Origin: Isoetes taiwanensis
Lineage: Eukaryota > Streptophyta > Lycopodiopsida > Isoetales > Isoetaceae
DNA: 64,000 bases
Assembly (NCBI GenBank): GCA_021234155.1
Contig: JAJEKV010000017.1
Coordinates: forward strand, 6,392,992-6,456,991
Direction of reading: 5' to 3'
Shown: positions 32,086 through 44,071 of the stretch, in pieces
How positions within the stretch are numbered: the first letter of the stretch is position 1
Layout: each line of letters opens with the position of its first letter
Translations under genes and position numbers: made by a program
The notes under the pieces: generated by a model
What the model saw: the letters and a program-made list of their open reading frames with translations, nothing else
Databases searched by the model: none
What the model was told of the DNA's origin: nothing

Positions 32086-32875
32086 GGCTTTGGAATATAA
32101 TGTATGTGGATTCGATATTATATGGGAAAAATTATTCAATGTTGTACAAAGAAGCCTTTGACCAATACAAGTAAGAGACAAAGGTAGTTATTTTTTTGAA
32201 TTAGACCTTTTTTTTCCCCTTTTCTATCTTTTGTTCAACTATGATTCGCTACAATGGAATGATTTCTGAAAGGGACAAATTATGACCTTCAAGTTATTTT
32301 TGCTAGATACTATATCTTCATAAACTACAAACTAAAATGTAACAACATATAGATAAATTCTTTCTCTGTGAGGAAACTAGAATCATAGAATATTAACATT
32401 TCTAAAGAACTAAGAGAATAGACAAACCAAGAAACAAAGATTGAAAAGAAGGCTCAACATGCCTTAGCCACTGCCATTTTTTTGTTCGAAAAGTGGTTTG
32501 AAGCCATTAATTACTATGAACCCACAACATGTTTGGTCACAAAAAACTATGATGCCATAACTCCCCCTCTCCGTCCATTGGCTTTCTTGGAATGCAACTT
32601 TGAAGTCAAGGAGAAACTCATGTTTGCCCAATTTAGAAACCATGTTCGTCCTTTCTCAACAAGAGATGAACCTAAAAAATTTATGTAGCAATTACCCACA
32701 ATTGCAATTAAATTCATCGGATGACACGCAAGCAATTTGTAAATTTCAAGTTGAGTATCATAGAATATTCTGTCCAAAACAAAGCTTCATATTGGCTAAC
32801 ACGAAACGTTCTTAGAATAATCCTTCACCCACCATAAAATACCAAGTATTTGCTAGTCAAACTATCCCTTTCATA
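32086..32875. other. Unassigned sequence with a weak plus-strand frame
   Basis: A plus frame at 32482-32688 (68 codons, PLRPLAFLECNFEVKEKL) has no recognised motif and ends in a stop. An antisense frame overlaps it. Nothing else is seen. Confidence 0.25.
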
Positions 32876-33080
32876 ATGAACCTTTTTGCCTTTGTGAATG
32901 TAAGACAAAAGATGCCTTTTTAATGGACCATTCTTCATATATATTGTATACGAAAATAAAGTTACTCTGTCACTTTATAACGAACATTTTTGCATTTATG
33001 AATGTAAGACAAAAGATGCCCTTCGAATGGACCATTCTTCATACATTGTATAGGAAAATAAAGTTACTCTGAATGTATTG
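32876..33080 (+). repeat. Tandem repeat, unit about 104 bp
   Basis: Two units share GAATGTAAGACAAAAGATGC, AATGGACCATTCTTCAT and GAAAATAAAGTTACTCTG. A third, partial unit is at about 33450-33530. Confidence 0.85.
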
Positions 33081-33169
33081 CCATGGCAAAATCATGATTA
33101 GATTCGAATTCCAATGGTTAGGACCACGCTATATCAACACATTCAATGTCCATCCATTGTATATACTAT

Positions 33170-33600
33170 CAATGCAAAAAATATGGACTCATGTATCCAT
33201 GAATGTGGTCTAAATTCACCTTTCTCTTAAAAATGGTATATGGTTCTCCTGTGTTCAGGAATGTGGTTAAAATTCGTTGGTATTAGATTGCATAACAATT
33301 TGGTTCTAATGTATTCCTGAATGTGGTCCAGCATTTCGATATGATAATAAATTAAAAATGTATAGTTGGATGAATATAAACACATGGCAATTAGGATTCT
33401 CAAACACCACATCTTGCTAGTCAAACTATCCCTTTTTTAAGGATTAAAGAACCTTTGTGCCTTTATGAAGGTAAGACAAAAGATGCCTTTTGAATGGACC
33501 ATTTTTTATACATTGTATACCATCTTCTCCTACATTCATGAATGTGGCCTAAATTTACCTACATTTCATAATGATATTAAATTCACCTACAATTTGATAG
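33170..33600 (+). repeat. Degenerate short repeats downstream of the hydrolase gene
   Basis: At least four scattered units share the core CATGAATGTGGTCTAAATT or a close variant (near 33195, 33250, 33315 and 33540), alternating with ATGGTATATGGTTCTCCTG-like phrases. They run up to the 3' end of the hydrolase gene and may contain its 3' untranslated region. Confidence 0.6.
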
Positions 33601-33668
33601 TAATATAAAATAGGATAGATATAGTTGGACTAAACGTAGACACATCGTAATTGTGATAGATGTTGTAC

Positions 33669-34590
33669 TCAAATATCAGACCTTGCTAGTAATCTTGTGA
33701 AAACTGGAGCTATATTTTCGACAGATGTTATATGTGGAAGATGCCCTTCGGTATTCAAGACATGGAGACTAACTTCACCGCCAAGATTTTGGTGCATGTA
33801 CTTATACACATCCGTGGGGACTGCAATGTCTTTGCTGCTATGTATTAAATGACATGGTACTTTGACTTGTGGGAGGATGCCTCTGTAGTCACTGAAGAAA
33901 ATAGCCTTTCCAATGCAAAGTGCAATTTCAGGTCGCATTTCCAAGAACATCCGGATGCATTCGTGTATGATTTTTGGGGATTTGCAATCTAAAACTAAAG
34001 GCACAAATCCCTCTACCCATGAGTTGAAATCATTGCCAATAGCACATATAATTTGCTCTATATCCTTGAGCTCAAACCCACCAAAGTAATCTTTGTCATT
34101 TAAGTACCTGCAGAACATGAACATCTAAGATCAAATTGATCGATATGCTTATAACCTATAGCAATAAAATCGCATAAACGAACCTTGGAGATCCTGCTAC
34201 AAGAACCAATTTCTCAAATAGCTCGGGATGTCTAATAGAAGCTATACATCCAATCATACAAGACATAGAATGTCCAACAAACACACAACTTTTGATATTG
34301 AGTTCTTGCAATATGCATATAAGATCATCTGCAAATCCTTCTAGGCTAGAATATCGAGAAGTATCGAAATCGTGGAAATAAGTAGTCCCAGCACCCATGA
34401 GATCATAAACTATAACTTTGTAACGAAGTAGTAGAAAATGAGGCAAAAGGGATTGCCAGGCAGATTGATTAGTCCCAAAGCCATGGGAAAGCAGTAGATA
34501 ACCTGTGCTTTCTGGAGGCTCATAGATTTGGACATTATGAGTAGTAAGAAGAGGTATAGAGTTGTCCCCTAAAGAGGTCGAAAGAATCAT
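33669..34590 (-). CDS. D14/KAI2-type alpha/beta-hydrolase, two exons
   Basis: Exons 34590-34184 and 34107-33669 give 281 residues, close to the usual 265-275. The 76-bp intron has AAG|GTTCG and TTCTGCAG borders and falls inside the codon before YLNDKDYFGG, a position where I recall an intron in the family. Family marks: HGFGTNQSAW (residues 36-45), nucleophile Ser108 in GHSMS, Asp229 in SKDIAVP, His258 in EGHLPH; the catalytic triad is complete. These proteins act as soluble receptors (strigolactone for D14, karrikin-like signals for KAI2) that bind and slowly hydrolyse a butenolide and then recruit the MAX2 F-box protein; which class this is cannot be told here. The start at 34590 matches family length; an in-frame extension to 34713 has no family likeness. 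A TATATATT stretch lies about 32 bases before this ATG. It is the only intact-looking host-type gene in the window. Confidence 0.85.
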
Positions 34591-35284
34591 GGTGCTCCTG
34601 TTCGAGTCTTGTGTACATAGCAATATATACTCTGAGGACCATAGCAAAGGAGGCCACGTTGCACAAATAGATGATCCAGATAGGAGGACAATATTAACTA
34701 GCTGGCAAAGCATTTCCTTGTTCTAGATTGAAAGTTAACCCCCTAAAATTCAAACCACACCTTTTTAGCTCACTCCTTATTGGGTGAACATTTATTTCTA
34801 TAAGACAAACTTCCAAAGACTAAAATAATTGTTTTATTCAAATATCTTTTGACCTTTTGTTCTTTATACTCCATGCACACAAAAGCTTGCCACATGTAAG
34901 ATGGAATTTAGTGGTCTAGTCATTTGTTATTTAATATTTAGTTGAAGGTGGGAGCCACATGACATCGGGCATTCACATCATAGAGCTTTATAACACCCCA
35001 TTAAGTTCTTGAAATTACTAGAGTGCCCTCAAACAAAGATCATTTTGTAAATTAAATAATACAAGTCTTATGGCTCACCAAATTCAAAATTTGTCTTCAT
35101 AAACATTGTCGATTAGAACATGGTCTATCCAACGAAATTAAATTCATTTAAGTCAAATATTGAACTCACAAGTCATGCTCTTTTGGCCATCCCCTCCTCC
35201 TCCCCCCTCCCCCCTTTCTATAATAGAAGGATGAAGGATAAATTTCATCGTTAATCAATGAAAAAAAATACAAGGAACAATCTT
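34591..35284. other. Upstream region of the hydrolase gene
   Basis: AT-rich, no other frame. A C/T-rich run stands at about 35185-35215. It presumably holds the promoter of the minus-strand hydrolase gene, but no element can be named with confidence beyond the TATA-like stretch at 34622-34629. Confidence 0.35.
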
Positions 35285-35409
35285 ATGCATAGACAGGTTG
35301 TTTCACTCAGTAGATCCATGCTTATCCTTTGAGATTTTATTCTTTTCTTTGCATCTTTACTTGTACTTGACTTCTCATTAAATAAAGACTAACATCCTTC
35401 AACAAAAAA
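35285..35409 (+). mobile_element. LINE 3' end, extreme 5' truncation
   Basis: The sequence GAGATTTTATTCTTTTCTTT, then AATAAAGACTAACATCCTTC and an A-run match the last 110 bases of the LINE ending at 25642. Nothing upstream matches. Confidence 0.75.
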
Positions 35410-35489
35410 AACATACAATGTTAATAACCTAAAGGGATAAAATGTCCCTTTGTGCAAGACTAGTTATACATATTAGAATATGTAGCATA

Positions 35490-35960
35490 ACAACATAAAA
35501 AATAACAATTCTTGAAGATATAGACCATATATCCCTAAAACAATTGAATGAATTGTTATATATATCCCTAAAACAATTGAATGGATTGTTACCATATATC
35601 CCTAAAACAATTGAATGGATTGTTATATATATATAAAAAAAAAACATAGATTCAAGATAGAAAATAATCACATTAGCTCACTAGGTATATTGGTTAAAGT
35701 AGTCTTATTAGGACATTGAGTTATTTTGGTAGAGGTTCGATCTCCCATATTTCATATTCTAAAATCTTAGGCAAAGCCTTATAGAGGTTCGATATTCCCT
35801 CAAAACCATAGGCGAACTCGTATTTCATATTAAAATCATAGGTGCCCCCAATCATGAATGACCATAAGTGAAATGAGATGTGCCCAGGCCCCAACGTATG
35901 ACCTGGGCTGTATGATCGACGAATCCGACGACTATGGTAGTCCAGGGTTCACTTCGTTTA
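35490..35960 (+). repeat. Dispersed repeat with tRNA-like boxes, copy 2
   Basis: This is similar to 12310-12665. An A-box-like TAGCTCACTAGGTATATTGG (35673 on) and a B-box-like GGTTCGATCTCC are present. Upstream, the phrase CCCTAAAACAATTGAATGGA occurs three times in tandem (about 35530-35625, unit 34-45 bases), once in copy 1. Confidence 0.45.
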
Positions 35961-37216
35961 GTTATTCAATATAACTTTTCTCTAACACACGCATAATTGT
36001 CAAAGGTCGCTTCCTTCTAGTTGTCTTCTTGAGTGTAGCAATTCTCCAACCATCATAATGCACCATCTAGACATCTATATAGATTGTGATGACTGAAGTA
36101 CGCAAGATGTCATGGATGGATTTACAATAGCACCCATTAATTCTTAGATGATGAATTGTCACTTCTTGTGGCATTTGCACAACTAGATCTAAAGAAGATG
36201 CTATCACATTCATTATTTTTTTGAGACATTGCTAGACATACTAAATGACACAAAGGCAAGAGAAGGCTCTTCAGGCTAGAAGAGTATATAATGACGTCTC
36301 AGTACTAGTAGAAACCTTAGAAGAAGGCAGTATGGAACACTCAACCCTAGATGAGGAAGCAGTGGTAGAACATGCAAGACGAAAGACAACAGTATAAGTC
36401 TTAGGTTTGCCATTCTAGATTAAAGATTCAAATCATGATGGTCATCATAATTTCAGTTTCAGGCGGGTTCTACTACTATTCTTGATTGATTAACCATCCT
36501 TCAACCTATGCATGCTAACCACACCTTTTCATTGGTTGATGGGCCGTCATTAGTTTCCTGTTATGTTTTGCCACAAAACAAAGAGAACACTAATAGAAAG
36601 CCCAGGGAGGCCAATCAATGTTGATGTCAAAACTTGAACCATGCTAGGCTAACTTAAATTTTGAAGCTGGTTTAGATTCACTAGCCAGATTTTTTTTCTT
36701 TGGGTCCTTGCTCATGCCATGTCAAGACGAATCCACAATGGCCTTTAAATGCCGATGGAAAATTAGACGGCATGATGGTGGATGATGGAAGTAGGATGGA
36801 CAACTCAGATTGATTAGACAGCATGATGGTGGATGATGGAAGCAGGATGGATGACTCAGATTGATTAGCAGGTTTTTATTAGGATGCTAAAAATAGTACA
36901 CTTATTAGATTCATTTTTTCATATTTTCAACTCCATATGTAGCATCTAGGCAATTCATTTTGCAGGCATTCCGTGAGCCTATTAGATTGAGCAAGGCTGA
37001 TTGCATGAAACAGCCTAATCCCAAATCATCCATCCTATATAAAAACTTAGAAACAAGCTAGCTTTCAATGATATTATGTTGAACAACTAGGTGAATTGAA
37101 TAGGGCATATGGAGACCAATTTAACATTGTAATGAATAAACTTTATTGGAAACTGCATTGTGCTCTAGCAATTCTCAACTTATAAAGAGAGAATGCACGT
37201 TTCCTTGTGTTGTCAA
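35961..37216. other. Unassigned sequence
   Basis: There is no frame above 60 codons. A 70-base near-duplication with ATGATGGTGGATGATGGAAG occurs at about 36773-36860. Nothing else was recognised. Confidence 0.3.
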
Positions 37217-37230
37217 CATTCCTCTTTATC
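37217..37230. repeat. 14-bp target-site duplication of LINE, left
   Basis: CATTCCTCTTTATC recurs at 39699-39712, directly after the poly-A of the LINE. Confidence 0.88.
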
Positions 37231-37255
37231 TCAATGAGGGGGTTGTTCAACCGTA

Positions 37256-37594
37256 ATGGTTAATAGTGCACCATCGGATTTCTTTGAGTGCAAAATGGGA
37301 GTTCGACAAGGGTGTCCTTTGGCACCATATCTCTTTTTTATTGTTGCAGAGCTGGTTACTAAAGCCACCTCTGCACTGCTCCTGCAAGGTAAGATCAACT
37401 GCTTACAGTTGCCTGACCATTTGGGAGTCTTTTCAATCACGCAATATGCAGATGGTACCTTTATCTTTTTCAAAGATGATGGGGTAAGCCTGCCAAACTT
37501 TCTTGAAATGCTTGGGTTATTTGGTAAGGCATCCAAAGTTCTCTTTAATAAAGATAGGAGCAGTATTATTTTGGAAACAAATCAGCAGAATTAG
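37256..37594 (+). pseudogene. LINE reverse transcriptase fragment
   Basis: The frame carries KMGVRQGCPLAPYLFFIVAE and, at the polymerase centre, QYADGTFIFF. The YxDD motif reads YADG, so one catalytic Asp is lost. There is an in-frame stop at 37592. Confidence 0.85.
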
Positions 37595-38025
37595 GTGGAA
37601 TCAGAGTCACTGGGCACAGCTCAGCCACCAGACCTTTGGGCCTCCGTCTAGCCTTAAACATGAGTCTCCATGGTCTTTGGGAGTCTATAATTAACAGAAT
37701 GAAAAAAAATAAAAAAATCTAGATGTACCCCAAATCTCTGTCCTTGGTCAGAAGAATAGAGATAATCAAATCAGTCATAGCCAGCACACACATCTTCTTC
37801 GCGTCTGCTATTATTGCTGATAAAGACTAATACAATAAGCTGGAAGTGGCTATGAGAGACTTCATTTGGAAAGGTTCTAGAATGGTCCGCTGGGCTGATT
37901 TGATCACCCCAAAGAAGGAGGGTGTAATGGGATGTAATGACTTGTTTGTGCAGGCCCAATCCTTAGCAGCTAAGTTGGTCTAGAGAACTCTTTTATCTAC
38001 TAACTTATCCTCTGCTCTAAAACTC

Positions 38026-38562
38026 TTGCAATTTTGGTTGCAGTCTTCTACCATACAAGGTCAACTTTCCCTGCCACATCATTTACCAGATTTTGCCTTC
38101 TATCAGCTCAAGCCAACATCTAGTGCCTCTTGCATTATGAGGCGTATAATCCAGGCCTGGAACCAAGCATCTGTTTACTTTTCAGCAATTCCAATTGACC
38201 AGGTTGGGAAAGACTTTTGTTTCTTCTGGCATCAGAACTTGACAGATGAGGAGGATGGTTGTCTTGCCTTGCAACATCCTCTTAAATACAAGGAATGGTT
38301 ACAGGTGGGCCTTCATACAGTGAAAAATCTACAAAATAGAGGTCAATGGAAGAATTGGGAAGAAATCTCCCCTCCTCTGCAGGACACCTCTACAAATAGG
38401 AATATCTTCTCAACCATTTCTCAATTTGAGGCTGCCTCAAATCCAGACTCGGGTCCCAATTGGAAGTGTGGAAATCATGATTACCGAGTCTCTGTTATCT
38501 ACTCTCTGAATATAGGAAGACATCAACTCAAGATCCAGAGAGAATGGGGTTGTACAAAATAG
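38026..38562 (+). pseudogene. LINE ORF2 region after the reverse transcriptase
   Basis: A 178-codon open stretch lies inside the LINE. Its N-terminal half (LPDFAFYQLKPTSSASCIMR and on) has the look of the poorly conserved region between reverse transcriptase and zinc-finger tail in plant LINEs. There are no catalytic motifs. It is assigned by position between the target duplications. Confidence 0.6.
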
Positions 38563-39712
38563 ATGGCCATTGCTGCTGTCTTGAGAGTATAGAAACTCCA
38601 TTGTGCCAATAAGATCATTCTCTTCAGATGGCTCCTCTTGAACAAAAGCCTCAAATATAATGCCTATCTAGCCACTTTTAATCCTCTAATCTCAGGGTTG
38701 TGCCGTATGGGTTGTGGGGGAATAGAAACCTCCATCCACATCTTCATGCCCTTGGTGGTCCCCCTTTTGGGATTGGGTCAGCTCCTTCTCTGGACATCCT
38801 CTGATACAGAAAAGTGAACTCTTTGAATTTCTTAACACGAAACATCCTTTCATCAACACAGTCAGGGTTCTCTGCTGCTGGTCCATTTGGAAACATAGAA
38901 ATGAAGTGGCTATCAAACAGATCGATCCTTGTCGTGGAGAATTGAAATAGTTTCAACTAATGGAAACTGCTATGACCCACATAAATTTCAATGGATCAGA
39001 TTATGACAGGATGTGGAATGCCATTGGGTCCTTTCAGGGTCTGTATAGTTTCTTTGATATTTGTTTTAACTATTTTGATGATTCTATTCACAAATTTCAT
39101 TCTGAAGAGGCACTATGCGGGAGGTCACATGCATGAAGTAGATCCGACGACTGAAATGCTGACCCCTATGGAGCTGATTGACTCCTTGTTCTGGGTTAAA
39201 AAATAGAAATTATCAATTGTAAAGTCTTTGAGAAGCTGCTAGCAGATCAAGAAATATGGGATTGCAATCCTGAACTTAAGATGTATTTTGCTGCCAAGTT
39301 GGTGATCCATGAGAATGCTCGAGACTCCTGGATACTGCATTTGCTGGATGCAACCACTCCGAGTCCTACGGAGCTAGATCGATTGTTGTTCGAGCGTACC
39401 AGGAAGGTCTTTGCCATCATTTCTCTGGATGGGGTGCTTGATCACTGAGCTACTGTCTCTCTTATACTCTGATACATCTTGGCTTTGATGATTCTATTAA
39501 GATTCTAATCTAGCCTCAAAACTTTGTTTTAAAGTGTTTTTTTGTTCATAGTTTTGAATCTCCCTCCTGTGAAGGTATCAAGCACATGGCTCTCTGTCAT
39601 TTGCTACTTTTCCTGAGATCTCAATCTCAGATTTTGTATGTTACCATGTATCTTTACAAGTAACATATACACACTGCTGTTCTACCAAAAAAAAAAAGCA
39701 TTCCTCTTTATC

Positions 39713-40173
39713 CACTCACTTCCTTACATAAAGAAAGAAAAATATTTGCGGCAGCTTTGTAAATTATCTTGCTAATGTATATACCATGGAGCATATGGGC
39801 TAGGTATGTTCATGGAAACTCCAGGTAATGATTGAAGGGATCGTTTATTGAAGTGGCTTGATCTTATCACGACCTGATAACTAGAAGAACGTTCTATTTC
39901 GTATCATGGGAATACTTCAACAAGGTTGGGAGCAAAACAAGGAAGGCAGAATGGGAAGCACAAGAAGTCCTCATGCCGTAGCATTTCCTCCTATCCCAAC
40001 ATTTATGCCCTTCATTTGGGTTTTCTATTACCTATAGTTATAGTTATTGCTTTTGTGCAGACCCTAAAAATGCCAAGGAAAGATAGCTGGGGAAGAAAAA
40101 CGATAGATCTGTCCTCTGAGAAGCTTATGCAAGTCAGAATCAAGCCCAACTGCCAGTCTTTGTGGTTTTTGTA
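39713..40173. other. Unassigned spacer
   Basis: One plus-strand frame of 90 codons (39926-40198) has a hydrophobic stretch (YALHLGFLLPIVIVIAFVQT) but an antisense frame overlaps it and nothing supports it as a gene. Confidence 0.25.
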
Positions 40174-40182
40174 TATAAGGCC
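40174..40182 (+). promoter_or_regulatory. Candidate TATA box
   Basis: GTATATAAGG lies about 310 bases before the ATG at 40494. It is placed as the core promoter of the following gene candidate; support is its sequence and position only. Confidence 0.4.
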
Positions 40183-40493
40183 GGGATTCCATTACTAATC
40201 TTTTTATGCGGCAATTTATTTTTGAACCAACCACCGCTTGACATTTCAATAAACAAACTATTTGCGGTGTTCCATTGTCGACGGAACATGGGGACGTGGA
40301 TTTTATTTCAATTCTACCGGAACGATTTCTACAACCGGGGAGAATCCCCCAGTAGAAGGATATTTGGAGCGGCACTTTCCAAAACAGTGATGGCGCCAAG
40401 GTTCGTGAGCTCATGGCGCCAATTTTTTGGTAGAAAGAGAGAAATTTTCAAGTGTCTGCCATTCTTCCTTGTCTTCCTTGAGCGCTTTCGTCA

Positions 40494-41632
40494 TGGATCC
40501 AAACTCATCAAATTCTCCCAATTCTACTTCTCCTGTGTTCTTCAATCAACCTACCTTCATGGCCACACCAAATTGGGGTCCTTGGATGAGTGCTGCTCAT
40601 CCAACAAGTGCTGCAAATTCCGCCATTGGAGAATCTCCAAACAATATCAATGGTGGCAGAATCCCTCCTACATTCCTTGGTGCTGGAGGCCCAAACATTT
40701 TCACTTCAGGGTCACCAAGTATTGTGGCAAGAGGTTTGCCAACATCTGTACCATCTCCACTTGGTGGAGAATCCCTTATGACAGAAGCAATGCCAACTGC
40801 TCCTATTGCTCTTAATACTATGACAGGAATAATGTCACTAGCTGCTGTAGCTACTCTTGCATCCAAGAAAAAGAAAGGCTGAGGCCACCAAAAGGAGGAT
40901 GGAGTTAAAAGATCAAAGCATAAACCAAATTGGTGAAGATTAAAGAAGATGAAGATGATCTTTGAGAAGTCCAACAAGCTAAGATGGGAAGATAAGTGGA
41001 TTTGTTTCTCTTATTCATTTACGTTGTGAGATCACGGAAGAATTTTCTAAACCACCAAAGCAAGGTGTAAATTTGTGGAGGAATCTCCTCATAAAGCTTG
41101 TTGCACAACACCCGACTTCAACAAAGATCAAGAGGCATGTCGCAAACGTTGGAATTTGCTCTTCAAGGTTAGATTTTGTGTGTTTTTTTTTTATAATTAA
41201 TTGCCTCTCCTTGATAGATTCTTAAAACTTGTAGGAATACACTGGCGATAAGGCATGGAATGCTATCTCTCGCCCACGATCGTCGAGGAGGAGGTCATTG
41301 CTATGAAATGATTGATGAGTATATGGGTACTTTTCGTGCCAATGTTGTGAAGGTTTGTACATGGAGGGTCCATTTCTTCTCGGGATGATGATGAAGTTGC
41401 TCGGAAACTCAAGAATCTTCTCGAGCTAGTGCAATCCGTGAAGAAGGAAAAGCTTGAGGATGATTGCCCAAGGAACAGGATTAAAACAGAAGCAAAGAAG
41501 ACTTTATTGCTAAATGAATTGAGAACTGGAAGGAAGGAGTTGCTAGAAGCATTTGGAGAATGGGAAGCCAAGAAATTGCAGGTTGCCGAGGACGTGAAGA
41601 GCCTGCTTGGCGAATTAGTGAAGAAACTTTGA
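40494..41632 (+). pseudogene. Gene candidate with trihelix/SANT-like segment, probably spliced and frame-damaged
   Basis: The first open part (40494-40882) begins MDPNSSNSPNSTSP and is rich in Asn, Ser, Pro and Gly, ending in a Lys run. A middle part reads DQEACRKRWNLLFK, then across a likely 67-base intron (41168-41234, AAG|GTTAGA to CTTGTAG) EYTGDKAWNAIS; this is the pattern of the third helix of a trihelix or Myb/SANT DNA-binding domain. The last part (about 41383-41632) encodes a charged helical stretch, ending LLGELVKKL and a stop. The three parts are in different frames, so either more introns exist or it is a pseudogene. Such proteins may be host transcription factors or the accessory protein of PIF/Harbinger transposons; no PIF transposase is seen. 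Confidence 0.45.
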
Positions 41633-41926
41633 AAATATGAAGCGCATTTGAAACATTGTCATTTGCTTTTATGCCTTTAAATTCATGTTGCGCATAAAAT
41701 TTAGCTTGGATACTTGTGTTTTTGTAACAAGCTTGGGCCTGATATAACAGAGACAAGAAAAAGGTTGTTCATCCCTAGCCTACAACAGCCTGAACTGTGA
41801 TAATAATTTAATTTGTATCAAACATTGTATTTGCAAGAATCCAAATTTATATTTGTATTGTGTTAGTGGATTGCATGTATGGGTCCTTTTACATGCATTT
41901 GTATTTGTCCTTTTACACGACATTCC

Positions 41927-41990
41927 AGCGTGGAAGCCACACCGACGCGCATTAGCGCAGAGGCGTGGCTGACACGCCGGAATATCCTTT
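41927..41990. repeat. GC-rich inverted repeat
   Basis: ACATTCCAGCGTGGAAGCCA is answered on the other strand by ATATTCCGGCGTGTCAGCCA. The arms are about 22 bases with 4-5 mismatches around a short GC-rich loop. Function unknown. Confidence 0.55.
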
Positions 41991-43224
41991 AAAAACTACA
42001 TTCTTAAAACGTGAAGTTTCCTTGGGATAAATTCTGGCGGGGACATGGCTATGGCATTCCAAACTCCAGCGACGACACATTGTTCCTTTGATAATGCCCT
42101 GCTCCCTTCTAGGTTATTGGATTTCTGTTTGTACTTTATGTTTTTGCCTAAACTTCTTGATTTGCAGAAGAATAGCGAGTTTCTGTTGTAGGATTCTTGG
42201 AGCGGATATTTCTTCTAAATCTGAGTTCCTATATGTTCTTTTTCTTGCTGGTTCTTGTTGAATCTGAGTTTTTGTATATTTGCTCAGACGCGCACCAGCA
42301 GCAATCAGTGGTAACTGGCCTTTGGCGTTGGGAAGGGACATGCAATCACTGTCAGGCGTTAGGGCTTTGCGAGTAGTTCAAGAATTCGGCTTTGTCGTCA
42401 ATCTGTTGAAGCTTTTGCAGATCTTGTTGTGGTCCCATATCCTTTTCTTGCAGATCTTTCCAAAGCCGATTTATGTAGTTTGGTCCAAGTTCCTGATTTA
42501 TGCAAAAGGCCAGGATCCATTTTCATTTAAATCTTGCAGTAGGCCAGTTCCTCATTTGTGCAGTAGGCCAGGATTTATTTTCGTTTAAATCTTTGTGCAG
42601 TAGGCCAAGTTCCAAGATTTACTCTGTTTAAATCTTTTGGAAGGAATCCGTTGTTGGAGTTTGGGTTTCACCGAGGTTCAAATCCTTGGCCATAAATTAA
42701 AACAATGCAAAAAAAAAGATTAGAATGCAAGCAAACATGACATAGAATGCAAGTAAAGGTATAGAATGTCTAGTAAAAAATCTCGAATGCAAGCAAACAT
42801 GACATTCAGGAAAAGAATACATGCCATGTGGCAGCATGCTATAGGCTGATAAGCCAGAATTTATCCTAAGGGAACTTTATATTGGAAGCTTTGCTAGATT
42901 AAGCTTGGGTTCTGTCGAAGACACAACTCCTTTTTTACTTGAGCTCTGGCATGTATATATTATTGGTTGGGTTGGCACAACATGTAGGCCTAGTGCATCA
43001 GCACACACCCTCTAGCAGACAATAGTTGATAAATGAACTGAAGTTAATATTGTAGCCCAAGAAAATAGCAAACATGAAAATAAGCCCTTGTTCTTGGAGC
43101 AGGTGCGCCAGCGCATCCCCTCAAAAGCTGCACCAAAGATTCCATCCTTTCTGAGCCATTACTAAGAGATTCTATTTTTTGTTAAAGGGTTCTTCTGGAT
43201 TCAAATAGTCTGGATTCTTCTGGA
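41991..43224. other. Unassigned sequence with short tandem repeats
   Basis: At 42515-42635 the phrase GTGCAGTAGGCCA or GCAGTAGGCCAG occurs four times with TTTCATTTAAATCTT-like spacers. At 42720-42810 GAATGCAAGCAAACATGACA occurs twice. No gene recognised. Confidence 0.45.
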
Positions 43225-43494
43225 ATGGAATATGAACATTATACTGTTAATCACTCCCAAAACTTTAAAGATCCAGTCACAGGAGTACATACTAACAGAA
43301 TAGAATCAACTTGGGGAGCAGTAAAGAGATCGTTGCCACGGTACGGTACTATTAAGGCATTGCATGAATCATATTTTTTTGAGTACATGTGGAGAAAACG
43401 GTTTGTGAAAGTAAAAAACGAGGTATTCAATATCTCGTGTGATCATGTTAGATTGTATAACAGAGAAGTTTTAAAAGGTCCTGAGGAGGCGTAA
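43225..43494 (+). pseudogene. Merlin/IS1595-like transposase, C-terminal piece, copy C
   Basis: The 89-codon frame starts at EYEHYTVNHSQNFKDPVTGV and carries HTNRIESTWGAVKR and YESYFFEYMWRKRF-like residues (HESYFFEYMW here), ending KGPEEA. Upstream of the second-Asp region there is no transposase sequence. It stands in the same relation to copy C as 30451-30828 to copy B. Confidence 0.82.
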
Positions 43495-44071
43495 TTCTAA
43501 AATTTGGATGGGTTCTGGGTTCTTGGTTAGGGGTAATGTTCGGTGGCTGGTCGTTGGTCTAATTCTAAAATTTGGATGGGTTCTGGGTTCTTCATTAGGG
43601 GTAATATTTGGTGGCTGGCCATTACGCGGGGTAAGGCCACCTGGTGAGCCCGTTAGAGGCGAAGCCCGACGCACCCGCCAGAATCGTACTGACCAATAAC
43701 ATAACCCCTCGAAATGTTAGGGCAGGCCACATTTCGCATGTGCCGCCCCCTTTTGTTCAATCCGACGAGCTTGGCGAGGTCGGCGATGGTGCTCCATTAG
43801 GCGCTTGCCTTCCTTGCTCAATTTTTGTCTTGCTCGAGTGTTGTTTTCTGAGTTGCTTCCTTTTTCTGACTTTTGGCGTTGATTTTGGCGCTAGCTCGTC
43901 TATTTTTTATTTTCATTGGCACTTGCATCTTTGATCTTGGCTCTTCCTTCTGACAGGTTCTTTATAGGTTCAGCATGATTATTTCCTGTAATCTAAATAT
44001 TTTCATGATTATCTGTCGATTTTCTCATGATTTTCTTGAAATGCATGCGTCCTAACATGTTTTCCTTGCAG

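Larger units (their letters stand above)
37231..39698 (+). mobile_element. 5'-truncated LINE with poly-A and 14-bp duplication
   Basis: The insertion of 2.47 kb runs from within the reverse transcriptase to an A-run at 39687-39697. The duplications on both sides are exact. The reverse transcriptase differs from that of the LINEs at 23019 and 51692, and so does the 3' end, so this is a second L1-like family. Several frames (37256-37594, 38026-38562, 39200-39450) are separated by stops. The last part, including LADQEIWDCNPELKMYFAAK, is in one frame near 39235-39445 and probably forms the ORF2 C-terminus. Confidence 0.85.

Noticed and set aside
34591-34713. N-terminal extension of the hydrolase to an upstream in-frame ATG
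   Set aside because: The added 41 residues have no likeness to the family, and the start at 34590 gives the usual length.
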